64,000 nt of DNA from Flectonema sp. DT1601. Taxonomy: Eukaryota > Euglenozoa > Diplonemea > Diplonemida > Diplonemidae. A program made the translations under genes and the position numbers. The notes beneath the pieces are model-generated. The model saw only the letters and a list, made by a program, of their open reading frames with translations. It was not told where the DNA came from and searched no databases. This document shows positions 1 to 10,543 of this stretch, piece by piece. Position 1 is the stretch's first letter. Each line of letters opens with the position of its first letter. The DNA lies in assembly GCA_964019425.1 (NCBI GenBank), contig OZ025812.1, forward strand, positions 496,001-560,000, in the 5' to 3' direction.

Positions 1-2127
1 GTCTTTGACCTCAACAATGGTGAGAACCCGCTAGGAACTTCTCTTACTAAGTGGCTGTCTCTTCCACTGAAACAAAAGAAGTGCGCACAAATAAATCTGT
101 AGCAAAAAAGAACAGCGTACGACACAATTTTACAAGCTCAGGAAACAAAGGGGGCAAAGTTAGTTAGGCAAAGGGTATCTTCACGGAAGGTGAGCTGCCA
201 AATACATCCCTGAAAATAGCGATCCACCCCATCCGAAATGGCAGAAAAAGAAATAATTAAAAAAAAAAAGAAACAGTATTAAAAGTTGAGAATGAGCGTA
301 CTCACAATAACCAAAAAAAGGAAACTCAAACACAAGAAAAGGAGTCGAATAAGTTAGAAGACGGGGTTGATATAAAATAGAGCGCTGAATTAAAATATTA
401 AAGTAAGCCGAACAATAGGTATGATAATTTTAAGTAAAATATTTCGTAGGAGTGCTTTGAAAAGGAAGAGAGGAAAACGGGAGGTAGCTGTTCATAGCGA
501 AGGTTAGCCCACACTCTGCCTATCAGTATTGTTTCTATCAGAACATACTGAGCAGTATGGCGAGCTGTGGATGCAAAAAGGATTTGAGTGCAACTAATCC
601 AACGATAAAATACATTACGACCATATATATAAATTGAAGTAACAATAACAATAAGGAATGAAAATGATAGTAAATAAATTAGAGGGCAAAATGAAAGTGA
701 ATGGATTCGTCGCACTAGCAACAAAGCGACTCTTTTGTATACTCCCGAGTGATGAGCATCTCTGGTGAGAGTTTGACAGCATCACCGCACAAATCAACGC
801 AAGAAGACTAGTACTGATTTACCTATTTCCATGGTAAAGTCTCTCGATCAGTCCGTAAACAATGGGGCTGCTCTAATAGAGAGACTAAAGCAATCCGGCT
901 GCGAACGACTAATCATTTATTGCAAGTTACATAAATATCAAACGATAATAGTTATAATTATAGGTGAGGGATGAAGCATACTAACGTCCTGGGAGTAACA
1001 GAAGACGAACAAATGACAAGAATCTAAATCACAATGTGAACTGTGTTTGTGTTGTTTGTTTGAAGAAGGGAAGTCGAATTTCAGAAAATACTCACAGAAG
1101 CTGTATCAGTTATTACCAAACAACAGGGAGAACTCTCTGACGAGAAGAGATGTTGACTTGCCCACAGTAAACAACTACTGGGCGTGGCACTTAACTCAAA
1201 TTGATAAAGAAAATTAACTATTTATTTGTAGGGTAAAAGAGGTATTGTCTTACTGGTTATTTCTCCGAGGGGAGGGTTGAAAAACTTGAAGAAGTCCAAG
1301 TTTATTTATTCTTTTTTTTTTTTTGAAAAAAAACTAACATAGCTAAGACATGGCTTGAAATGATGAGGGGAACGAATATAACAATCATTCATTCAGAAGA
1401 CAAGGAACTAGAAGAGTAATGCAAGAGATTGACTGCAAGTAATTTCGGTTTTTTCGTTCTCTTGCAAGAGCATGCGTCATAACGGCAGATGATAAAATAT
1501 TTTTCTACTTCGGACAAGTCTCATGTATAAAACAGAAAACAGTTTCAGTTAAAGATTTCCTTAACAAGCAGAAACTCATCGCCCACCGTTGATACACGTA
1601 TTCAAAGTATTCAAACGAGAATAGGAATTTTTCATTTTGATGTTTTTTTTTGTGTTTATTGCTACCTCTTTTTTTTTTTTTTTTTTTTTTTTCCCCTCCC
1701 TTCTTCCTTTCTTTTTCGATTAGCCAAACGGGCAAAAATTTGAAATAAACAGAAGACTAAAAGAAAAACAAGAGAAAGATAAAATGATCGAGAAAGGATA
1801 CTCTGCAAGCACCTCAAAAGAGGTAAAAAAGGAGGAGAAGGGGGATGAATAGATAATAAAATTAACGGCCATTATTCTTTTTGATAATAAACACTCGCGT
1901 ACTCAAACACGGATCGAAATCTTTAATTGAAAAGATCAATAAAAAGGATTTCCTACTGCCAACTCAGTAGAGACCGACACAAATTTTTTTTTTAAATTTT
2001 GGTAATCTAGTAGACAGTTCTTTTTAATTTCTAACCCCTTTGCGCATACTAGAAGACCCTCATGTAAGCAGATGCAACTTCTCTCTTGGTGCATCTAAGT
2101 AAAACAAACAGCTTAACAAGAAAAAAT

Positions 2128-2131
<4 letters not shown>

Positions 2132-2160
<29 letters not shown>
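2132..2160. repeat. A homopolymer, 29 nt
   Basis: An uninterrupted run of 29 A. Comparable runs occur at 5880-5906, 13015-13039, 13597-13622 and 14082-14114, and T runs at 6921-6942 and 6960-6981. They lie only in non-coding DNA. On the minus strand, which carries the genes of this half, A runs read as pyrimidine tracts. Confidence 0.9.
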
Positions 2161-2228
2161 CAGTAAAAAAATGCGTAAAATGAATAGACGGTAATAGATA
2201 ACTGATAACAACTGATAATCTTTGATTT

Positions 2229-2240
2229 CCCCCCCCCCCC
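2229..2240. repeat. C homopolymer, 12 nt
   Basis: A run of 12 C in otherwise AT-rich DNA. It is the only long G/C run in the first 8 kb. Confidence 0.85.
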
Positions 2241-2339
2241 TCTTGTGAGCAAAGGAAGCCTAAACGAGAACAGAGGTATGCACTCTAACGAATTCCAACA
2301 AACCCTTCTTACTTGTCATTCAGCGCAGTACAAAATCGA

Positions 2340-2367
2340 GGGAGAGAGAGAGAGAGGGAGAGAGGGG
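2340..2367. repeat. GA microsatellite
   Basis: An imperfect (GA)n tract of about 28 bp with occasional GG interruptions, followed by A-rich low-complexity sequence. Confidence 0.85.
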
Positions 2368-5300
2368 AATAAAAAATAAAATAAAAAAAAACAATAAAAA
2401 AAAATAAAATAAAAACAGCGTTTTCAAAGTTGTTTAAAAGAAAATTTATAACGAAGACACACTTCCCTATTGTATGCCCAGTACACTAACTACTACTAAA
2501 AATATTGTTTAGGGAACAAACTATGGAAGGGATGAAAAGAAATACGGGGCACGCTGATGATTGAAAACTGTAACAACAGTGAGCTGCTATTACAACATTC
2601 TTCAAGAGACATATTCTCAAAAAAAAAAGAAAATATGTAGCATCAGTGTGTTGAAAACCCAAAAACATCAAATGTCTACGACATTTCAACCAACGAAGCA
2701 ATATTCATTTTTTAAAAGGCAGTATTAATATTAATCAGATTAATCAAAAAATCAAATCAAAAAATTCGTAGGACAACAAACAAATAATGGCTTGTTGAAA
2801 GGACCCGAATTAAAAAATCTTTCTCTCGGACCATTCCCCTTACCATCCCTCTTCAGCGAAGAAAGTAAGGGGGACACTGCGGTGTCAGGCCTGTCCAACT
2901 CACCGCGATTGCCCTTCACAGGAAAGGGACACAGTCAACATGGTTATTTCTTTTAGTATTAAATTATTTTTAAGTTAGTTATTTTAGTAGGATTTTAGGG
3001 GGAAAAAAAAAAAAAAAAAAGATCTGTTGAATGGGAGACAACAGAATAGGAGAGAAACACCGGACTAGGCTGCGCGACCCCTATGAAAGGAATAAAAGCA
3101 ACATTCAAAAGTTATCATTTTAAATTACACATATTGCAGGACAAAGCCTAACAGTTTTTGCGAATGTAATCAACAAGTACTGTACAGAATTCTTCTGAAG
3201 TAGCATTTGATACATTATGTGCACGAGGAAGTCTACTCCCAAAACATAAGATTACAATGGTACAGAGGACGGGGCCTATAATTCTTTAAGTGCTTTCAGT
3301 TGTTGATAGCACGAAGAACAATCACCCAATTGAATGCAATTTGCATGTACTTCACGTGTGTGAGTGTGATGAATAATATCACTTACTCACTGCCGACAAT
3401 CTTTTCAGTGTCGAGCTACACACAAAAGAAATAAAATACAAACAACACAATAGACGCGGCTGTTTGATGGTCGTTTGGTTATTACGATTCACTCTTCACA
3501 CAGTCGGATGACCGCGTCTGCCGAAACAGAAGAGATGAGTATTGAGATTAAAAGGACCAAATAGAAATACTTTCTTCCATAGGCCAGCAGGTTCACAGCA
3601 CATTATCAGGCAATGCCAAGCAGAACAAGTGGAGGATTTCTTCTTACATAACACCGACACAATGATAAAGGGGCGATTGTTTCTCATGCAAGATTTGAAC
3701 ACTCACAAGACAGTGCTCTAGAATGGGGTTTCTATTATTTCATTAAACCGAATTACGAACAAGAAGCACATCCATAGCTCGGCTTTTACCACAACAGACT
3801 GTTGAGAAAGCCGACTACAGAATGCGAAGGGGCTTGTTCAAAAAGTAGATTTGGGGAGAAGATTAGCTGACGGTAATCAGTTATAGTAGGCAACATGGGA
3901 AATATCGCATCAAAAACCTCTATTTGACGGATATAGACGTAGAAACAGGCAAGAGAACAAGTATTCGCGCCACAAGGCGGATTTAACGATCCATCAGCTT
4001 ACCGTTGTGTTAAGAAAAGCGACACTAAAATGGTGAATAAAATGAACACTCCTTATCCTTCTGGAAGTTCGCAAGAAATACCAGTCATGTGGTATCTTAA
4101 TAAACAGATCAGAGTCATGAACAGAAAGTAAAGGTGAGGGTTCACTAAAAGTGAGAGGAAGTGATCGCCATGCTGCGTATCAAGTCAGTAACTTGCACAG
4201 AATGGCTGATGGTGAAAGGAGGTTGTCAAAGGGTAAGCGGCTACTCAATGCCGTAAAAGAAGACACTCAAACTATCGCAGTGATGGTTTGAATGAATTAA
4301 AGCGTTACACAGCAAACTGGTGAAACTACGCAGCTACTGCAGTACAGCTACGATTAAACAAATGGATGTGAAGTCGGTTTGACAGCAGTAGGAAGAAATA
4401 CAGCGATAGGTGCCAATGTTTTCAAGCGGTACAAATGTAAACATAGTACCGAACTACCCCAGTGTGCCCTTCGCTGTGTGAACTTTCCAAAAGGTGATTT
4501 GTGCAGTATCTCTCGGACCTGCAGCTTCGCAAAGATAGAAATCAGTGTTGTGATGATGTCGCGTTTTCTTTTAACAGCAGAAACTTTAGAGAGCAAAAAT
4601 GTTGTTCAAAAATGCAGGTGAAAAAAATCCCTGTATGTTAGCAACAAAAGGTAGTTGACATGTAAAGAGGTAGCAACCGGCAGTCGCCACCGTCGCAATG
4701 GGAGGCTGGGAGAGGAGAATTAACATTCTTATTCAGTAGCTACATGTCGCAGTTTGCATTGATCGCTTACTGAGAGTCTACCAGACTTGTATGTCTGCTG
4801 GGATTCTTAAATAGCTAGTGAAAATTAGAAGTTTTGTCTGATCAAACAATGAAACAGTCTGGAGTGGCGGTGGTTTGTTTTCTTCTTAGTACTGTTACCA
4901 GTACGTCAAAGCTACTTTACATAGGGCTCGGAGCTGCGCTTAGTCAATTCAGAGAAAAAACACCTGTCAAAAATATGCACACATAAAAAAAATCGTTTTC
5001 TGATTATTTTGTGGTGACAGGGTACCCAAACCGAGCAAAAAAAAAAAAAAAGTGAATAAAATCCGAGTTATAAAAAACGAAAAAACAAAATAGGGAAAAA
5101 TAACTAAAAAAAAAAAGAGAATTAGTAGAACGAATTAGAATCATTCAGGAAAACTGGTGGGGTGAGATACAACGCGTATACTCCTAATTTACTACCTACG
5201 GTACTTAAATCCTCAAATGAACGAAAGTTACATCGAAAGTGCAATAGTCCAATAATTCAATTCGAATCAATTCTCTAAAGCCGGTGAATTGGTATAAGAT

Positions 5301-5879
5301 ACATAACGTGTTTCGTTCCGTTACTTTCTTTTTTTCTTTTTCTTCTAAGTATTGCTTTTTTTTTTTTTTTACTGTTTATATCACGCATATACACTCAGGC
5401 AAGTAGATTCGAAGGCTGGGGCAAAACTGCGTTCTGAAAAGAGGAAAGACTTGGAGTTTACCAAAAAGGATTGTGATCATAAATAAATTCTGTTCCATTC
5501 CGTAACAGTTCTATCGAACATGTTACAAAATATTCTTTAGTTAGTTGCGGGGTCGGGTTACCCGCACCCAATCGCGGAAATCGTTTTTATAGTTTCAGTT
5601 AGAAGGATCACCTCCCGGCTGTCCAGAGGTTTGAACTAAGTTGAAAACAAAAGAAAATGATGGGGAGGAGGAGAAAGGGGAAAAAGAAATTTACTTTTAA
5701 CAGATTGCATGCTTGCCTCCAGCAAAAAAAAAGAAAGAAAAGAGAAAAAAAAACAAGAGTAACAACAATAATTGAGCCGAAAAAAAAAAAAACAAATGAA
5801 AAGGGGAGAGGAGAGCAGGAGGAGAATGACAGTTTCGGCTACCCATAAAAAAAAAAAAAAAAAGAAATATTAAGAAGTG

Positions 5880-5906
5880 AAAAAAAAAAAAAAAAAAAAA
5901 AAAAAA
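5880..5906. repeat. A homopolymer, 27 nt
   Basis: A long A run inside a larger A-rich low-complexity block (about 5700-5935). The block generates spurious Lys-rich and Phe-rich frames on the two strands. Confidence 0.9.
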
Positions 5907-6920
5907 CAAATAGAAATAGAAATATATACTAAAAAATTGAAGTGAATAGGGCAACAGGTGAGGTACGTGAAGAAACCGGAAGAGAAGTAATTTTCTTCAA
6001 GTTTATACAACTCTTTGAGGAAAGAGGGGTAGAAATCCCACAGGCCTTTTTTAAAAAGGAATTGGCTTTGCGAGTAACCACACAAATTTGTGATAAAAAC
6101 TCAACTGATCTTGTTTGTGCACGAAACTTAATTTAGGGCAGACTGCGAGGGCCATGAAAGGATTGCGTGTGCTACCCAATATTTATAAAATTATTTGATT
6201 TGTTGAGATATTAAAAAAAAAAATATTAAGAGAAAAAGAGAAAAACGACTTGAAAACAACAAAAAAAAAAAAGATCGTATCTGCATCGATTTTATTAATT
6301 TCCTTTTTTTTTTTCTTCTTTTTTTTTTCTTCTCGTCTACAAGCGCAAAACACTTGCCGCAAAAATAACTATGCATGGGGGAAAAATGAAAAACAAAAAA
6401 AAACGTGACAGAAAAATCTTTTTTTTAAAAATAACTTTTATTATTCAAACGTGATTGTACTAGGCGGTATTAAATACGACATGTCTGCATCTCAGCGAGC
6501 CAATCGCATTCAAAAACAAACGCACCAGTTGGTCACATATTTTACGGACCCTCACCTTGCCCAATAAAAGAAAGGGCAATAGTTAAGTCCAGTATCTTAC
6601 TGTAAAAGTAAGAAAAGAAAAAAATCATTATTATAATTATTATTATTTTTCATTTTTTTTTTTTTTTCTCATGTCATTCTATTATAATTTGTTGCTTGGA
6701 TTACTACATTCCCAGCAAGACTCATCTCTCCTGCATGGGTGGGTGTTGGTTGGATTTAAAAAAAAAAAAAGAAAATCCGACCAAAGTAGATAAATATTTT
6801 TTTTTTGATTTCTTTTTTTATTTTTATTTTTTTTTGTTATTTTTCTTGTTAAACAGCACCGCTACTTATTTACTCAGTAATTCAGCAACAGTAAGCACGC
6901 GGTACTTTCTGTTGTTGTTC

Positions 6921-6981
6921 TTTTTTTTTTTTTTTTTTTTTTATCCATCAATTTTTTCCTTTTTTTTTTTTTTTTTTTTTT
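6921..6981. repeat. Paired T homopolymers
   Basis: Two T runs of 22 nt each (6921-6942 and 6960-6981), separated by 17 nt. The polarity is opposite to most homopolymers of this half, which are A on the plus strand. Confidence 0.9.
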
Positions 6982-7290
6982 AATGTTTTTCTTTTTTTAA
7001 AAAAGAATATAAAAAAAAAAAAAATAATAATAACAATACACATAAAAACACAAATCTTAAAGCAGAGAGTCGTACAGCATAAAATAAATACATCAGACAC
7101 AATGCTATAGATTACAACAATTATTATTTTATTAAAATTGCCATGCACATCAGACAAAGGCAAGCCAAGTGCTCAAAGAAAATAGCACTTTAGATGGTAT
7201 CGTTTTTTTTGAATTGGGGAAGTAAGTTGGAATAAGATAAGTTAATTAAATACAACCTTTTTATCATCAGTTGTGGGTTGGATGGGAAGA

Positions 7291-8319
7291 CTACTGGTAG
7301 TCATTCTTCCTTGTTAAATATAAAGCGATTGAGACTTCGGTGTCCTGATTTAAGGATTTCTGAACATCATTCTCAAAACAAGGTCTGCAGTAGATATCAA
7401 ACCCGTCTCCATTCAACATTGCTCTGGAGAGGGCAATTGTCTTTGAAGTGATGTTTAATGAAGCTGCTCCTGGTGATGGACGTAATCCGACTGTTTTACC
7501 CAACACTCCTGGTCCTCTCATTAGCTTAGCGATCGATCCAGCAACCTTCGCTACTGCTGAATCCTCAGGTATCCTCAAAACTAAATCAAAGTTGTTGGTA
7601 TCAGGAGCTGGGCTTTCCCTGTGCTTCCAAGCTCTTGCAACAAATCGAAGTCCTGGGTGGTCGTTTTCCTTCGGCGAAGTAGGTTCTCTCGGAGGAGCAG
7701 AAATTGATTCAATTTGAACCAACAGCGTCAGGTTCGCCGGACTGATGAATGATTTTGCCAGTGCGAGGGCGATTGTAGTCGTAGCAACCGACTCAGCACC
7801 CATTGCCTCTACAGCAACAAATAGTTTCAAACGAAGTCTCTTTGCGATAGCTCCCGCAAGAGCAGATATTTTAGTTCTTCCCGACACACGGAGAGGTGCA
7901 GTAGAACTATCGTCAGCTACTTCACTCTCTTCGAGAAGCTGCGGTGGGACATCTACACCTTCCTCACTCGCAATAGTTGTTGCGGAGTACTGTCCTGGGG
8001 AGAGAATCGCTGGATGCTCAAAAGTTGGTTCCATTTGCCTGATGTGCTGTGGGAGAACCAACTGCTGCATAACAAGCTGTTGCGGAGCCATCTGCGTCAT
8101 GTGCTGCGGCTCTGTTTGTTGCTGCGTATGCGCAGGTACGAGAAACACGCTTCCCTGTTGCTGCTGCATAAAGACTGGAGTACCCGGGTACTGCAAAGCA
8201 GGACTAGCTGGACTTGGCATAACCAACATCTGACCTGCGGGAGTGCCTGGCTGAACAAGTTGGATTCCAGAGTAGCTGGTTCCAGTTCCCGATGAGAAGC
8301 TTCCGGTTGGTGACAACAT
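7291..8319 (-). CDS. Protein with two tandem SpoVS-like domains and a Gln/Pro-rich N-terminus
   Basis: The frame encodes 342 aa if started at the Met at 8319. An upstream in-frame Met at 8400 would add a 27-residue hydrophobic stretch that looks like untranslated DNA. An AG at 8348-8349, preceded by pyrimidine-rich sequence, fits a splice acceptor 28 nt before the chosen start. Residues 1 to about 140 are low-complexity, rich in Gln, Pro, Ser and Met. Residues about 143-230 (RVSGRTKISALAGAIAKRLR, later AMGAESV and IALALAKSFI) match the layout I know from bacterial SpoVS: V-S-x-x-T/S, a VAGAIA-type helix, an IGAGAVNQAVKAIAIAR-type helix, then a beta strand. Residues about 245-336 repeat the pattern with VAGSIAKLMR, TIALSRAML and DIYCRPCFEND. 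SpoVS belongs to the Alba-like fold, whose members often bind nucleic acid. A nucleic-acid role here is inference. Recognition is by eye; a divergent Alba domain is the alternative. Confidence 0.72.
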   Translation of the reverse strand: MLSPTGSFSSGTGTSYSGIQLVQPGTPAGQMLVMPSPASPALQYPGTPVFMQQQQGSVFLVPAHTQQQTEPQHMTQMAPQQLVMQQLVLPQHIRQMEPTFEHPAILSPGQYSATTIASEEGVDVPPQLLEESEVADDSSTAPLRVSGRTKISALAGAIAKRLRLKLFVAVEAMGAESVATTTIALALAKSFISPANLTLLVQIESISAPPREPTSPKENDHPGLRFVARAWKHRESPAPDTNNFDLVLRIPEDSAVAKVAGSIAKLMRGPGVLGKTVGLRPSPGAASLNITSKTIALSRAMLNGDGFDIYCRPCFENDVQKSLNQDTEVSIALYLTRKNDYQ

Positions 8320-8576
8320 TTTGAAGTGCTGGGAAGTTATTAGTAAGCTGTCAGGGGGTTTGAGAAATAATAAAAACAAATTAACAATACCACACGTCAC
8401 AATAATATAATATTAATCAAATACATTGAAGCTGTAATGATTTTATCTAAAATGGTACAACGACATCATTTGTTGAACTCTTTCTAAAACAGGATTCAAC
8501 GTTATTAGTAACATGGAATACCTTATGAGAGATAGGTATAACAACGACAGGTTATAACAGTAATATTCTGTGTTAT
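8320..8576. other. Upstream region of the SpoVS-like gene
   Basis: AT-rich DNA between the SpoVS-like start and the inverted-repeat element. Apart from the candidate acceptor it shows no motif or frame I can support. Confidence 0.5.
8348..8365 (-). promoter_or_regulatory. Candidate splice-leader or cis 3' acceptor for the SpoVS-like gene
   Basis: On the minus strand a C-rich tract runs into CTGACAG, with the AG at 8348-8349. The stretch from there to the ATG at 8319 is 28 nt with no other in-frame start. This fits either a spliced-leader acceptor or a 5' untranslated intron. The sequence alone cannot separate the two. Confidence 0.35.
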
Positions 8577-8578
8577 TA

Positions 8579-8720
8579 TGAGGCGATCGGCAGGGGTGGA
8601 GGTTTCACGAATTTTCACGATCCTTCACGGTTTGTCACGAGTTGTCACTACCTGTCACGGAAATTCACTGCCAAAAACATGGTGAAAAATCGTGAATTTT
8701 CGTGAATTTTGATATTGAGA
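8579..8720. repeat. Left terminal foldback arm with TTCACG/CGTGAA subterminal units
   Basis: After the terminal 25 bp, the motif TTCAC or TCACG recurs about seven times within 70 bp. The opposite-sense motif CGTGAA then recurs after a short gap, so the arm can fold on itself. Confidence 0.75.
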
Positions 8721-8803
8721 TTTGTGTCTTGGTAAAAAAAACTACTCAGGGGGGGCCCGAACTGCATTGCTTCGTAGTTGTCATCGGCTCGTGGGGAGAA
8801 TTA

Positions 8804-9019
8804 TCAAGGTCTACCTAGGTAAGTATCATTGCCAGTCTTCATGTCATATCGTTCACTGTTCTGAAGCTCACTAATCCACTTAGCAAAGTACAGGTCCAAA
8901 TATATGACTCGAGTCTGAGAGACGATGTCGATGTTGCGAAAACATCGCGATTGCTTCTGATTGTTGAGTAGCTCAACCACATTCTTCAAAGTTCTTGCAA
9001 TGATGCTCCGTTGTTAATA
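8804..9019 (-). pseudogene. Unrecognised open stretch inside the inverted-repeat element
   Basis: A stop-free stretch of about 70 codons, with no ATG at its upstream end, reads SIIARTLKNVVELLNNQKQ and further downstream VIYLDLYFAKWISELQNSER, ending at a stop at 8804. The amphipathic, non-repetitive composition looks more protein-like than random AT-rich DNA. It may be a remnant of a transposon protein or a captured host exon. No family is recognised. Confidence 0.25.
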
Positions 9020-9112
9020 CTAAAGTTCTCTTTAATCCAGCTCTTGTTACAGTTTCATGGGTTGCTGAACTATTCTAAAAACATTATTTGAACCTTACAG
9101 TAATTTCGAAAA

Positions 9113-9235
9113 ATGACCAACAACGACACTGCGAAAGTCGGGGGGCGTAGCTACAACCCTGTTGTAGCACAGATGCTCCGACAGCATCAAAAAAAAGAAG
9201 AGGAGTTGCGGGAGAAGGAGGGGCATCTCCAATGA
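9113..9235 (+). CDS. Hypothetical 40-aa peptide inside the inverted-repeat element
   Basis: A short ATG-initiated frame encoding a polar peptide with a charged helix (QHQKKEEELREKEGHL) at its end. It lies in the interior of the element, on the strand opposite the other short frames. It could be the first exon of a spliced gene or chance. No similarity is recognised. Confidence 0.15.
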   Translation: MTNNDTAKVGGRSYNPVVAQMLRQHQKKEEELREKEGHLQ

Positions 9236-9253
9236 ATTACCCCTCATTGTCTC

Positions 9254-9520
9254 TCAAGCAATATCAATATGGGTTGTCAGGCTGTCTCCTGGCAGAGGTG
9301 GGAGGAGTAATGGAAAGACACCACAGAACAGAACAGTCTGAACGAGAATGAGCCCCTCAGTGATTAAACCCACCGCACACGCGATGCGCCGGTCCAAAGT
9401 CCGGACCTCACCACAAGCGATGGTCAGGAAGGGTGATGGGTCACTGGGCACAAGCGATGCCCATTTAGTTGTCAAAGTGACATGTATGGCAAACTGAACA
9501 GGTTCGACATCGCACAGCAC
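9254..9520 (-). CDS. Hypothetical 88-aa frame inside the inverted-repeat element
   Basis: An open frame in the GC-richer interior of the element, without recognisable domain. The 5' end lies close to the right foldback arm. It may be a decayed element protein or captured DNA. Confidence 0.18.
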   Translation of the reverse strand: MLCDVEPVQFAIHVTLTTKWASLVPSDPSPFLTIACGEVRTLDRRIACAVGLITEGLILVQTVLFCGVFPLLLPPLPGDSLTTHIDIA

Positions 9521-9540
9521 ACCAGCACCAACGGTACCAT

Positions 9541-9709
9541 CTGGATATCACTCACTTTTTTCACCAGAATTCACACATTTTCACACATTTTCACGGGATA
9601 TCACTACCAGAAAGCAGCAAAAAATTAAGTGAAAAATCGTGGAAAATCGTGAATTTTCGTGTAGCAAAGTGAAAAATCGTGAACACCTCCACCCTGCCGA
9701 TCGCCTCAA
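9541..9709. repeat. Right terminal foldback arm with TTCAC/GTGAA subterminal units
   Basis: TTCACAC and TTTTCAC units at 9553-9592 are followed by GTGAAAAATCGTG-type units at 9630-9683. The terminal segment ends CGATCGCCTCA at 9708. It is the inverted counterpart of the left arm, but unit number and spacing differ. Confidence 0.75.
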
Positions 9710-9736
9710 GTTATCTATTCGCTGCGTATGTTATAA

Positions 9737-10543
9737 TCAAATCAGGTTTTCTATATCTACCTCATCTCCAGATAGCTCGTCAATTAACTGTTTGAGCTCA
9801 CTACCAACAGGGTTTTGAAGTGCCTTCCAATTTTTATTCAATTTTCCTTTAGAATTTGTTATTCTGTCTATCTCTGTATTCCACCAAGTTTTAGCTTCGT
9901 CAGTGTAATTAAGCCTCGGACCATAGAACAAAATAAAAATAGCAACCTTTCTATATTGTATCCTGATTGGATCAAGTGAACTAGAATCGAGTAATCCTTT
10001 TGGTGATTTCCTTAACTGGGAGTCGTTTGTGGTGATAGCAGGTTGTTGGTAGACAGGCACATTGTTATTCATTTCCGTAATTGAGATTTTCGTTTCCCGT
10101 GTCATTCTCGCATAGGGAGCCTCTGGAGGTATCGTCTGAAGGTCAACTATTTTATGTTTTCTCATGCCTACTCTATCTTTTCTGGCTATCAGAACTTCTA
10201 GCCTTTTCATTGACTTCAATACGTCTTCAGCTGACCGTACGCTAATACTAACCACTTCACCAATATTCGATTCTTCGACGGGAGTAACTACTATTGGGAA
10301 GTGAACGAATTTTTCCTTGTGAAGTCCAAGATTACTAATTCCAACAGTATTTATTTGAACATGTGATAAATTATGATTTGGCAGTGCCTTACCAACTTTC
10401 ATTATAGTTGTCTCTATACCGTGTACCGCAACATATTCTAACTTAGCGCATGGCGTCGTTGCATTGTCAGCAAATTGGATTAAACCACAAGGCCAGTCCT
10501 CCTCTGATCGGGCTAGTATCCAGAAACTAGAACATGTAATCAT
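9737..10543 (-). CDS. Orphan protein, 268 aa, N-terminus uncertain
   Basis: A single long open frame of clearly protein-like composition but no family I recognise. It has no signal peptide and no membrane segment. Its second half is polar and ends in an acidic tail (SGDEVDIENLI), after a Trp-containing segment (EAKTWWNTEIDRI). The ATG at 10543 sits 16 bases before a good-looking acceptor (TGTTCTAG followed by TTTCTGG), so the true N-terminus may come from an upstream exon and this may be only the last exon. The stop lies 28 bp from the inverted-repeat element, on the same strand as its neighbours. Confidence 0.5.
   Translation of the reverse strand: MITCSSFWILARSEEDWPCGLIQFADNATTPCAKLEYVAVHGIETTIMKVGKALPNHNLSHVQINTVGISNLGLHKEKFVHFPIVVTPVEESNIGEVVSISVRSAEDVLKSMKRLEVLIARKDRVGMRKHKIVDLQTIPPEAPYARMTRETKISITEMNNNVPVYQQPAITTNDSQLRKSPKGLLDSSSLDPIRIQYRKVAIFILFYGPRLNYTDEAKTWWNTEIDRITNSKGKLNKNWKALQNPVGSELKQLIDELSGDEVDIENLI

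Larger units (their letters stand above)
1..7290. other. AT-rich gene-poor region with homopolymer tracts
   Basis: No reading frame in this stretch looks like a conserved protein. The longer frames are products of A or T runs (Lys- or Phe-rich translations) or show no recognisable motif. The sequence is AT-rich and studded with A and T homopolymers, a GA microsatellite and a C run. A somewhat less AT-rich patch lies at about 3700-4800, where opposed 80-aa frames overlap at 4354-4621, but neither has a convincing composition or motif. A patch near 2830-2940 is GC-richer and is followed by an A run at about 3002. Short exons of a spliced gene or long untranslated regions could be present and could not be recognised by eye. 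Confidence 0.6.
8577..9709. mobile_element. Non-autonomous foldback-type inverted-repeat element
   Basis: The two ends are inverted copies of each other. The left end reads TGAGGCGATCGGCAGGG from 8579, and the reverse complement of the right end reads the same from 9708 inward. The match continues for about 38 bp through TGGAGGT and TTCACGA with two small indels. Each end is itself a foldback: a cluster of TTCAC(G) units (8604-8672 left, 9553-9592 right) is followed inward or outward by GTGAA-type units (8680-8712 left, 9630-9683 right). GTTAT occurs just outside both ends (8572-8576 and 9710-9714) and may be a 5-bp target duplication. The 0.8-kb interior has no transposase I recognise, only short frames. 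A MITE-like or Foldback-like DNA element fits; the superfamily is undetermined. Confidence 0.72.

Noticed and set aside
2830-3019. GC-richer block followed by an A run, SINE-like in outline
   Set aside because: No recognisable A or B box, no second copy in the window and no target duplication seen.
5530-5585. Short GGGT/ACCC hairpin
   Set aside because: A small inverted repeat without a T tract or repeat partner; chance is likely.
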